Assembly (NCBI GenBank): GCA_023333565.1
Contig: JAJKFH010000115.1
Span: 558,001 to 622,000, forward strand
DNA: 64,000 nucleotides
Direction of reading: 5' to 3'
Source: Puffinus mauretanicus
Taxonomy: Eukaryota; Chordata; Aves; Procellariiformes; Procellariidae
Made by a program: the position numbers and the translations under genes. Of this stretch, positions 26,301 to 37,985 are shown piece by piece. The notes under the pieces are model-generated. The model was not told the origin of the DNA. It worked only from the letters and a program-made list of their open reading frames with translations, and made no database searches. How positions within the stretch are numbered: the first letter of the stretch is position 1; every line of letters starts with the position of its first letter.

Positions 26301-29300
26301 ACCTATCTGATGTGCTGGTACATCTATAGGAGATTGGGGGTAGCACAGCATGCTGAAACACACTGTAAGTTCCCAAAACTTTGAAATCTACCTGTGACAG
26401 GATGATTAGAATAGGCTTAATGAACTTGCAAGTCTCTGCAGTCATTTGAGGGATGCAGACTTCTCCATAAACATGGTAGGACTACAAAAACTGAAGGTGG
26501 AAACGAGTTTTACTTATTAAGGGACAGATAATGGCAGTGCCCTTTCATAGTGATGTCTCATCTCCATGTTACAATGATGCTGATATAGACTAAAAAGGTG
26601 CAACTGCTAGATTGTCAGGTGATTTGCACAACTAAAAGCAAATTGCAGCACTTTCGCAGACATATGCATGGTTTTTCCCTCCCTCTGGTTACCATGCAAC
26701 AGGTGAGCTCTTACAGCCTTTTTGATGTGAAGTTTAGCTCATCAGAGCTCCTTTCCTAGACCTTGTTGAAGAAAACTTTTTAAAATATAGCCTTTAATCT
26801 ATTCTTTACTGCGACCCCCTCCTCTTCCCCCCATGCATATATATAACTTTGGACGTGGCTTTGACTTTGGCTAGTCTTGAAGAATATTCAGAACACATTA
26901 ATAGCTTTTGCAGTTGGTTACTATATTTTTGTGGGTCATCTTGTAGTGAAATGGCATAGAACCATTTTGTTTATTTCCCTGTCATTGGATTGCAGAATTA
27001 CAATTCAGCTGATTCGTTACCATTATGAGGACAACACGTAAGACTAGCCAAAACCATACATAGATACTTGTAATGCTCTGAAACACTGCCATCTTTTGGT
27101 CACTGGAAAATGTATTGTATGATTTGTTTCGGATTCCTCATACGTGTCTGGGAGGAGAGAGAGGTATGATTTTATCCTGTGCAGCAATGCATTACATCGA
27201 GAAGCCTGGAGAATCACATCTGCATATTTTGGTGGGAACTTCAGTGCTTGGAAAGTGCTGCATTATTTGCCTGCTGGCCCCTGTCCAGGAAATGCATGCA
27301 CAGCTCTCACCTTAGGCAAAATGAAGAATGAACTACACATAGCAGAGTTGTTTGACCTCTGCTGAAAAATGCTTACGCAGTCCATTAATGATGGCTTTAT
27401 GAGACCCTGTATGGGGATCCTTTAGGATATGAAGGATAGGAGGTTAATAAGCATGATCTGAAAATCATACTTGACATTGTACATTTTTTGGGAAATATTC
27501 ATCTAATTCCCTCTTTGAAGTTACCCATATCATCCAGTTCATAAGATTTCCATCCTGTTTCTATTTATCATGGATTTATGAAGAGTTTTGAGGCCTGCCT
27601 AGCTTTCTGCCCAAAAAGTTTTTCAGTATTGCTAGGGACCTTTGGCTTTAGATTGGGCAATTTAGGAGCGAAACCTGGAAATAGGGAGACTGGAGGAAGA
27701 AACTGCAGATGTTCTCCAGGGGCAAGTCCCTGGCACGCTGAGACCAGTCACAGGATTCACAGGCAGTTCCCACCGTGCTGAAGGTGAATACAGTCAAGGA
27801 AACTGCGACAGTGGCCTGAATCCTTCACAAGGGCTCTGTTGTGTCTTTACCCGACTGCCTTACCCGATAACTAACTGCAGTGTTTTGGGAGATGATTAAG
27901 GTGATTATAAAGTAAGACTGTAATCAGGAAAAAAAGGATAAGGTATTGAAGTTAATAGGCTTGACTTTCTTTTCCCCTATGCAGCTTTTTATGTGGAGTT
28001 AACTCTATTACTGAAGATTTACATCAGCGCAAGGAAAAGCAGAATTAGGCTTTCTGATGCAGATGCCACATGCTTTGATAGCACCTCTCTCGCAGCAGAC
28101 TGAAATGTGTGAAAGAAGACTTAGATGCCCAGACTTACTAATAGATGTTTACGGGTATGTGATTGTACAAGAATACAAGTTGGTACAATTTTTCTTGGCA
28201 GAGAGCCAGAAGAAATTGTCACATTACATTAGGAGGATCTATTTTAATTTTCTCCTTCTGACATCCTCCTATTGATTTGGTCCAAGTGCCTTTATTCAAT
28301 AATTCTACTAAATGAATACCAAGCAGTCTAGTTGCTTAAATAGAATTATTTATCAATACAATTTTTAATACACAGGATTTCAGTCTGTCAGGACCCAGCT
28401 TATTTATGAAAGTATGTAATTAAAAAAAAACCAAACAACCCAACACAAAAGTGTATTTTAGCACGTAACCTGGCTGGGAATTAGCTGTAGTGTGGAAACA
28501 CTCTGTTCTCAGGAGCAGCCAGACTGCAGCTTTTCAGCAATAGTACTGTCAGATATACATTGTCTTTCAGACAGGATCTAGCTCCTTGATTATTTAGTGT
28601 AATAGAAATCAAGTAAATAGATGTTATATGGCAGGAGGGGACTGTTACCCTATGACAACATTCTAGTCTGATGAGATTATCACTTAACCACAGAAATAAT
28701 TGGAAATGAAGAGGTAATTTGTGAAGTTGTTTGGAGGCACCACCTCAAAAAAAATGTGTGATGTGAATATTTTCTGAGTGGGGTGACATCATATCTAAAT
28801 CTTTTGTGATGAAGAAAAGGTTTATATGCTATCTCCTCATGAGGATTGATTACAATATCAGCAAAGCTTTAGTATGTCTATTTTATTGCACTATACACAT
28901 TTGGAAAATATAGGTCATGACTGTAATATCTTCTCTGGAGGAGAAACAAAACTGAAGTCTTGGTAATTTGTGCCGCTGAATTTGTGGGGAAAGTAAGAAT
29001 GGGACGTTGGTTTTCCTCCCAACCTGGTCAATTCTATTTTGTGAAATAACGTTTCAACACCTCCAGCAGAACCAGTTGGCAATGGCACTTTTGTTCACTT
29101 CCTTGTCTTAACAGCTATGTTTCGTTATTTCTCTCTGCTCCTACAATTTCTAAAAGCAGTGACAGCATTTCAGGGGTTGTTGTGTCTGTGTTTGCATGTG
29201 TATGTGAACGTAACTATTATAATATTGTAGGGTTTTGCAGAATTAATGAGAAATTCATTCATGTGCTCACTGTGTATCACTTTTCCTGGCCGAGTTTCTC

Positions 29301-32300
29301 TACCGCTGTAGAGAAGAACTGGTGTGAATATGCATTGCTCACATGTGAATGTGTAATAATTAGTTAGGTCCCAAATTTGTGGAACCTCATCCAGTCCATG
29401 AACGATTATAGTGGTTCAGTATTGATAATATCCAGAAAGTTGGTCATTAAATATTAATCAGTATGCTGCCTAGTATGCAGGACTGTGTGTGAGGAAGGGA
29501 ATATTTGGATGAAGACGTGGAACAATAAAGAGAAACTTTAGCAGAGTTCAAAGAAATGTGGTCTTTCTTGTGTAATTCGCACACTTTCTCACATATGCAT
29601 TATTGTGCCCAACCAACTTCAGAAGGAAACCTCTAGCTCAGCCTGCTAGACACCAGAAGACGCTATATGAAGAACTTAACTACAAAGTTTAAGACTAATT
29701 AGCTCTTCTGTTACCTTAGTAGTGCTAATTCATTTAAATGGATTTGATGGAGTACAATTTGATCAAACAAGGATCAGAGAGAGGCAGTCATTGACGGCGG
29801 CTGATGGGAGGAACAGACGTCAGGAGATTTGTTCCTTTCTTCCCCCATCCCGTTGGCTCTCTGAGAATTACTGTTTGCAATGATAGCAGGCTTCGGAAGA
29901 GGCTTGCTGCAGTAGCTAACTTATGATCCTGATTAATTTTCTATAACTCAGTAAACTGTAAATAAATGGATTAAAGAGCCATTTGATCTTCAAGAAGAGG
30001 TTTAAAGTGGCTTTGATGATTAAGTACCTGGGGGAATACAACGGATTATCATGGATAATTGATTAAAGAAGAGAGGACATGAAATTGGTGTATATGTGAA
30101 TACATATAATCTACAGTTTGTGCATGTGAGTTCTGTGTGTCTGCGTGTATGTGTAAATGCAGACACATATATGAAAGAGCAGAGTGGGTGTATAGAAGTA
30201 TACATGTTACTATTTATTTACTTTGTCTTCTTTCTAGTTAGGAAATGAGAGGTGAGACATTACTCCGTTAAACCGTAATTGCATTTGGAGATACAGCATG
30301 CTACTAAACTTCAGGTGAAGTTCAGGCATCAGGCAAATTTCTATCAGACATGCTGTCCATTAGTAAAACTGTCTGAATGTAAAGGGCAGCACCATAACTA
30401 TAAGCTTGTGTGAGCTGAAACATTCAATGACGATTAAGAAGGTAGACGGGTAGTGTAAACACTAAAATACACTAGAAGTCATCTCCCCATAAATAAGAGC
30501 ACAAAAAAGAATGCTTGCTCTTGCCGTCTTCCCCAGTGTGTCTTAGCTTGGATACCAACACCTCTTTCTACTATGGGTATGTGCTCAAAAAGAGGACTCT
30601 GAGGAAAGCTTAAAAACATGTAGGACAAATAATAAGGGGATGAAAAGATGAAGGAGCTTCCCCCTCTGACTTTCTTAATGGAAGAACGTAAAGACTTGTC
30701 TCAGCTTTCAAAAGACCGAATTTTAAAGTCCCACGTGGCCAGAAATGAAAATAATGTAAGGTAACCCCGAGACTAGTTTTGTGACCTCTTCAGCTTAAAC
30801 AATTGGCTCTCCTGCTTTGTAAACTGGATTTCAGTCTGCAGTATAGTAAGTCAGCAGAGCTGTATAAGCCTGCTAAAAATAAGAAGTGAAATGGAAACAA
30901 GTCAGTCTTGACCTTAGTCCTGTGAAGGACTACAGGAACCGAAGCAGATATATATATTGTTTGCTCTCAATTTCTTTCTTTCTCTTGGGTGAAATATGCT
31001 TAATTTTACAGATTCATTTTTATTTCCCTTCCTTTTAGTAAAGATTTTGTGGAATAGGGAAGGGCGAATATAGCTTGGGGAAGGGAAGAGGGAGGTGATG
31101 TTTGTACCTTGTGGTAGTTACTCTCTTGCACCCGTTGATGGTACTTTTAGTTTTGTCAGTTTTGTGGTTTAAATGATAACTTTACAGATAATACAAAAGC
31201 AAAATGATATAAACCAAATAATTCCTTGCTTTTGCTCCTCTCCCACATATATTCCCTGCCCAGCCGTCGTTGCTCTTTAAAATTAAGTGGAGAGAGAAGG
31301 ATTTATTTTGCACCAGGGCTTTGGGAAATCTAGAAAGCAGCTGTTCACTTCCACTAGAGCAACAGAGATGGCACAGGCTGTCCTCTGGGAACTGACATCG
31401 AGTATAGTACTGCATTATAAATACCGTTTCCTAAATACAGACTAGGCTCCCCGTGGCTGATGAATAGACCCATGCTGTCTTAGTACAGGGAGTTAAAGAA
31501 CAACATTTTCTTCACTTTCAGAGCAGGGGGAGGCGTCTCACAGCATTTCTTTTACTCCACTGATTGTGTGTGTGGTTGGATAGACCTTTAACTATCATTT
31601 ACGGACTGACCTTCACACTGGCTCTGGCATCATCATCTCCCACTGAGGTGAGCTGCGATTAGGGGTGCCGATCCTTCCCAGCAGAGTGAGAAGACAGATG
31701 TGAGTTTGGACCCTTCCGCAACTCTGGGCTCAGGCACTGGTTTGACACGTAGTCCGTGATAAATGGCTTCACAGCATCTTTGCATCGCATTGCTGGTTTG
31801 TGAACTGGAGCCTAAACGTCCTCATAGTACTGTGGGGATATAATAAGCCACACTAAATGACTGTCAGCTTCACTGAGTGCCTCTCTTTTCTTACTCATCT
31901 GAAATAACTTTCCAGTCTCATTTGGAGAGTTAAACTCTTCTTGCATGGTAGGAAGGAATTAACTTTGTACAACCAAACAAAAAGAGACAGCAAGTAACTG
32001 GGTAAGGTCCCACTAATAATAACTGCTGGAAATGCTCCTCATTAGCGAATGCTCATCTCTTTGGGTGCTTTCTTCCCCTTTTGTGTTCCCTTTTCTGCAG
32101 GAAGGTATGACTCTTCCTGTATTTCATATTCTCATGCACCTGTTCGCCACGAGGTATTGTCTGAGGAGGTAAGAAAGTGAAGCAGAAGGCCCTTTACAGC
32201 TCCGTGCATCAGCTGTGAAAAGCCTCTTGTGACTTACAGTTGAACTGACATGTCCTCTCTTCCTTGGAGAAAGACTGTGCTGTTAGGAAACAAACAAGCT

Positions 32301-33236
32301 GCAGGGAGGGTTGATTTTTTTGGTGAGTCTTTACTACTGTAAGGGCTTCTTAATTAATCACCAGAATGCAAATGATTGTCAGCATTCAATATGCTCAGCT
32401 GCATGATCATTTTGTTTCTGAAAATTTGAAATTGCAGTAGCTGGTAATATCTTAGCCCTCATTAGAGCTAAATTGCAATTGAAACTTAAGAACCTCCTGT
32501 CAAGGTCACTTCCGCGCTGCAATGCCAGCCCAAGAGCCAGAGTTTGCCACATGCAGCAGCGATACGAGTAGTAATGCAAGAAATAAGAAAGAATCCTGAT
32601 TTTACACTCTCTGTGAGGAAAAAATGAAGCCAGAATAGGTAAATACAATTTTTCACAGGGAGGACCGGGGTTGAGTTATAACTTCAAGGAAGACATTGTT
32701 TTGGGAATGGAAGAAGACTTTTATGTTCTCTTGATACACCCCCTTGGTTAAAGCTTAAGTGAATTCTCGAAGTTTGTTCTTTCCATCTTATTTTTCAGGG
32801 AGTTGGCTGGTTGTCAGAAAGACAGCACCTACCAGCTGCTATTGAAGTCAATAAAAGCAACCATAATGTTTGCTTTTTATTAATTGCTTCTGTGCTCCCC
32901 TGTGAATCTGTCCCTTCGTTTTTGATTAGAAAAACGGATATTTAGAGCAGTGCTATTTGCACATACTGTAAGAACCAATCAACCAAATTAAACTTGTGTT
33001 TAAAAACTGATTCCCAACATTGAAGAAACTGTAGTGTAGATGAAACATTAGGAGGAACCAGCTGGAAACGGGGTGAGGTTTTTCTCATGAAGAATTTAAA
33101 TAATTTTCAATAATTTGTCAAAATGTTCAGCAGATGACCTCGGTTTTTCATTGAAAAAGTGAATAGTTCATTTTTTCCTATCAAGACAGACCAGTATTCA
33201 AGGAAAGAATACACTTTATGTAATGACAACATTATT

Positions 33237-33237
<1 letters not shown>

Positions 33238-33277
<40 letters not shown>
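33238..33277 (+). repeat. (TAA)n microsatellite
   Basis: An uninterrupted run of about 13 TAA units covers 40 bases. A pure trinucleotide tract of this length is likely to be length-polymorphic. Confidence 0.98.
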
Positions 33278-33278
<1 letters not shown>

Positions 33279-35049
33279 CAAGAAGTTTGAGTTGATGGAA
33301 AGGATGCTGGAACAGGATGAGTGGGATGGAAAGGAGGCTGGAATGGTAGTCAAGGCAAAACTGATGGGTAGCTCTGTGGAGGACCTGTGTCACCAAATAG
33401 CATTGCAAGCAGCAATTAAAATTAAAAAATGAAAATTAAAAAGAATCACAGAACTCTTCCCATTCGTCTTTCATTTGCAGATGTTGCCCCTTCTTGCTGT
33501 GTACAACCAGGCATCTTAAGCTTTCTGATTAGCAAAGAAGTTATTTTAGTTATTTATATTTTATATTTAGATTTAGTTATTTTAGATAGCTACCCTCTTT
33601 TCCTTTTGACTGCAGCCAGCTGAGCTGCTGTGACACAGAACTGACTGCATCAGTACATCCAGTAAGGTCACTTTAACTGTTACTGAACATGAATTTTTCA
33701 GGTTACTGTACTATCCATGTTCCCTGTCTGAGTGTGCTGTTTAATGCATCGTAGCCATTTCCCTTGGAAATAAAACCAGAAATGATGATTCAAGTCATGT
33801 TTAAAAAACGCTGATCTTGTGTTTGCGGCTTTGCTACTTCCCTTGAGTGCAGGTAGAGCAGAGCTCTTAACCGGCGCATGGTGGTACAGCCCGTAACACA
33901 CAGCAGAAGCGGTGCCTTGCCCCAAGGCAAATTCAGGACAAGGAAGCCCGAGTGCTGCCTTTCCTTTCTTGTGTGTGTCCTGTCTCTTTGGAGCAAAAGT
34001 ATTTCTGGTGTAATGATGACACTAAATGAAAATAAACAGGGCTGATGGGCAACTTGCAACGAGTTTAGCTCAGCTAAGCATTCCAGTGTTATTTCTTATT
34101 AATTATTGAGAGCGGCTGTGTGCTGGAAGTGGTGGAGTACACGGAGGATAACATGAACTAGAGAACACACAGTGTAACTGAGTCACTATATTGCTTTTCC
34201 GCCAAATGCAGTTTACTGGGGAAGGGCGAGAAGGGGAACAGTTTTAGAGTCGTCATGCCTGTGGGTCAGGCACGTGTAGACACGGTGACTTTCTGGAGCA
34301 TCCAGAGCACATGCTTAGGATGAATTCTTACATCAGAAAGCCTCTGCTTTCTTGCCCTTGCTAATACCTGGCTGTCAGGTGGCATGGAGAAGCACAGGCT
34401 CACCCTGGCTCCTTCTAGCCTGGTCCTCGTGGTGTTGGGAGTGATGGTGTCAGTCTGCTTAAGGAAAACCTTGTTCTGGATTCTATTTTGCCCAGTCCAT
34501 TCCAGCACATAGCCCTGACTGCAAGAAATTCATTCAGGACTGAGCCATGCTATCCTCTCAAGCTGAATGGGATTCAAGCTGATGACTTAAAAGGGGAAAA
34601 ACATATATGTTATTGGCAGTGTCATGTGCCTTCAAGCTCTCTACACACCCGTGAGAATGAGTCTTCTAAATTTTTCTCCTTGGAAAAGTAGTGGATGAAG
34701 TTAATAATTCTTCCATAGTAGAGTCAAAAGATCTTTTCACAGGACTGTTTCATCTGGACTAAAAATTGCCGTAGGACAAAATCACGGCAGATAGAACCGT
34801 TATAATTAAAGTGATGCAGTCAGAGAGTGCATGATGTGAATCACACATACAGCAGCAAGTGAATGTGCTCTGAGTAAATTGCATTTGAAAGGAGGTTTAA
34901 AAGATGGGGAATGGGACCCAGTTTTCAAAACTAAGGTGTCATAGTGCCCTTTCAGATGCCCTCCATCTCCTACACTCTAGCTGCTTCTCCAGAAGGTTGT
35001 GGATTTGCAGTGTCATGTCACATGTGTCAGCCCCACGTGGATGTCTCAT

Positions 35050-35205
35050 GTACTTAAGAGCACCTAAAATGACACCTAAAATTCATGCCTATGTTCAGGC
35101 AGCTGAAACACCTCTAAATGACTATTCCAGAAAGTGCTTGGGTGGAGCTGTGGGGCCTGATCCATTTTTGCAATGTATTGCAAGTCCTATTGACATTTGG
35201 TTGTT
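35050..35205. repeat. Possible palindromic ancient repeat remnant
   Basis: Repeated CACCTAAAATGACACCTAAAA, then CAGGCAGCTGAAACACCT and GGGGCCTGATCC...AAGTCCTATTGACATTTGG, resemble the 'aggcacctaa...ggcagctaa...gggcctgatt...aagtcaatgg' layout of old amniote MITE-like repeats. A 137-codon open frame crosses it (34904-35317, plus strand) but has no recognisable domain. Confidence 0.35.
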
Positions 35206-35680
35206 CTGCATCACTGTTGAGACTGAAAATGAAGTAAAAGCAGGCTTTATCACAGGGTATTGCTCATTTATTTCTGCCTCACTGAAGGGCAGAGGTAGAA
35301 GCAGTAACGTCTCCTAACTGAGGTTTGGAAAGTGAGTAACTCTTATTGCCACATCAGGAGTGGGAGTTTTAAATCTCTGCCTGAACAACAGATTAGAACC
35401 TTTAACCGAGTCAAAGGGAAACATCATTTATTTTGCTAAATTAGGTTTCAAAAAGATCCCAAAAGTGAATGTTCCAGATCATATAAAACTGAACATAGTA
35501 TTTTCGTCATTAAAATCTTTTCCAGACAGTTAAAAGAAGCGCTATATTAACCAGCTGTGTACTCATCAATGGCTACTTAGGACAGTGATTAACATTACCA
35601 TAAACCCTTGATAGTTCTTGGACTTGAATTTGAATACTTGAGTTTGAAACATTTACGTGCCATATTTGTATGGTCTCATT

Positions 35681-35714
35681 CTCTCTTTTTCTCTTTCTCT
35701 CTTTTTCTTTTCCT
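35681..35714 (+). repeat. Pyrimidine tract (CT-rich)
   Basis: TCTCTCTTTTTCTCTTTCTC continues into CTTTTTC and TTTTCC. Low complexity, intergenic, no associated gene. Confidence 0.8.
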
Positions 35715-37162
35715 AACAAGACAATAAATGCAATTCTTCAACAATTGTTCTGATTCTTTTCTTCCCAAACTGTTCAGGTTCCTGTCTGTGAATAATAATT
35801 GCTTTTTGGAGCAGTTGTGTGTGCAGTGGAGGGCAATGTGTTTGCGTTTAGACACTCCAAAGTTTTCAAATAATTAGACTGAGAGAAGGATCTTGTCTTT
35901 TTTTATGTCCATAAAGCACTGTTATTCTATTCTGTACAGGGCCATACGTCATTCTAGCATCTGAGTTCCTTCTGGCACTGCAGTAAGCAGCGTGATTAGT
36001 GTTTTGCGGTCCCTCAATTCCTCTAGACCAAAAGCAGAGCCAGAGATTGCATTTCCTTTGTTTTTCCAGCCACGCTAGGGAGCAGTGAGCACACATTGTA
36101 TTTGATATTTCTACCTGACCTTGGAAACACCAGAGTTATAAAACCTTCTTTACATTGGCTTTACAGTACTGTGTGTTTCCTTGGAGCTCAGACAATCCCA
36201 GTTTTGCAAATGATTTGGACATCCTCTGAGATTTTAATGCAATTTAGCTTTCCCTGGAACAAAATAATGATATCTTTGGGTGTTTTAAGGACTGCTACTT
36301 CCAGCTAGATGAGTTAATCTGATAATAACTATGTGCCTAGGGTTTGTTGGTGATCCAAAATTTGCAGGTTTACGTACAGAACTATTTTTTGCTGAGGAAG
36401 CAATGTATAACAAGCTCTGAGAGCTGCCAGCTGGTGTCTGCAGCTTTCACTTGTGTAGCTAAAAAATAAATTTCTCCCTGTAAATTGTGAACAGCTCCAT
36501 GGGAATCTTTTTAATATGTGTAAAGTTGGGTGTGCATAGCAATAGCGAATGCACTGATACCACCGTGCAAACACGTTGGAGCTGGAAAACAATGTTTTTC
36601 ACACTGTTTTATTTGTTTCAACTATTTGATGTGCAGCATCAAAAATTATATCCAAGACTTGAAAAGTCCCTGTACTGTGTTAAACTGCAGCAGTGGGATG
36701 ATGAAGCACTGTGAGAGCGAAGGAAATATGGCCCTGTGCATTACACTTTGCTGTGCTGTGTGTAAGGTAGGCCTTTGAGACTTGTCATGGGTTATTGACT
36801 ATTTGGGGAGAACAAAGAGGTTCTGCAATGCTTGCTTGCACTAGTAAGTTGTCATACCGATGTTCTTATCAGGGCATGTTGCCAAGGCAGGAAGGCACTT
36901 CAGAGACTGCTAACTAAGAAGTTACCATGCTTGGGTAGCAAATTACCCAGTTTTACTGGGCCTCTTTGTGAAAAAGTTTCAGTGAAGCAGCTCTCGTGTT
37001 TTGACTGCAGCTCGTCGGCCAGCCAGCTGCAGCACGGCGTACCTGCTGGTGGGACGCTAGCTGCCTCTCCTCTGTCAGTGCCCGCAGGACACTGCACGTC
37101 CTGGAGAAAGCTGTAGGTTGGAACTGCCGAGACTGGAACATGACACTTCCCAAAAATGCTTC

Positions 37163-37208
37163 ATTGCAAATGTATCTTTGATATCAAACATTGAGATACA
37201 TTTGCAAT
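37163..37208. repeat. Perfect 15-bp inverted repeat with internal 12-bp palindrome
   Basis: The left arm ATTGCAAATGTATCT (37163-37177) is the exact complement of the right arm AGATACATTTGCAAT (37194-37208), with a 16-base spacer. The perfect palindrome TTTGATATCAAA (37177-37188) spans the end of the left arm and most of the spacer. The flanks outside the arms do not pair. Function unknown. Confidence 0.9.
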
Positions 37209-37969
37209 CTTTCTTTTCCAGTTAAGCTTTGGGCAATAACGACTCTTTAAAGCTTTTAGTTGCTAAGGTTGTACAAAAGCCCAGCCTTTCGATGGTTGCC
37301 ATGTTGCCTCTTGGCACTCGTGGACTCTGTGCCTTCTTTATTTTGTTTACTTTATTACTTCTGGTGTTTTCTCATAGAATTTTGTAGGCAAGCACTGTAC
37401 TGGCTGAATAATTTTTATATATGTGACGTATCTTCTATGCTATCCTAGTTCTTCAAAAACATCCTGGTAAACTTTCAAGAGTTTTTCTTCAAGTGTTCTT
37501 GCACTGTGAGCAGACTTAGATAGATGCTTTTCAATATTCTTAGTTTCTTATTCCACTTACCTGCAAGACGTGATTGCCTCCTGGCATGCTGATCAGTCTT
37601 TGAGCAGAAAAAGAAGAAAAGAGAAGACAGTGTAACATCCAGGCTTTTTACTCTTTCTGCCCATATATTACTCTCTGTTACTAAGTGAAGCAGAACTCTC
37701 TTGGTTTGTAGGCATAGCATTCCCTCTATACGTGAGCTCTTTTTCTCATCTGGATTGTGTTAATTTTTCACCATTCTCTAAACATAAACTATGAAAATTG
37801 TTCTTTTTCTTCCTCCCTACCTTGTGAATCCCAATTATAAATTGTGGGAGGGTCACGATCAAGATGTACATAATACAAGATGTTGCATTATAAAGGTTTT
37901 ACTGACAGTCATTTGGGGTGACCTACATAAGTCACTGGTCATGTTAATGCTTTAGAAAATTAGAAGGAA

Positions 37970-37985
37970 TTAATTTATAAATTAA
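37970..37985. repeat. 16-bp perfect AT palindrome
   Basis: TTAATTTATAAATTAA is its own reverse complement and sits in an AT-rich block (37925-38060) with several further TAAT motifs. It may bind homeodomain factors or may be chance in AT-rich DNA. Confidence 0.85.

Larger units (their letters stand above)
14646..33237. other. Long intergenic stretch, no gene seen
   Basis: About 18.6 kb of AT-rich sequence without a recognisable gene. It contains the T/G tract at 17.8 kb, TTATTATT runs at about 19342-19362, a TATATTT(C/T)A tandem at 20904-20935 and the 14-bp triple at 23.26 kb. Two stretches are unusually rich in homeodomain/POU-type motifs (29690-30065 and 32335-32625) and may be conserved noncoding elements. 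Open frames are all below 115 codons and have no recognisable domain. Confidence 0.6.
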
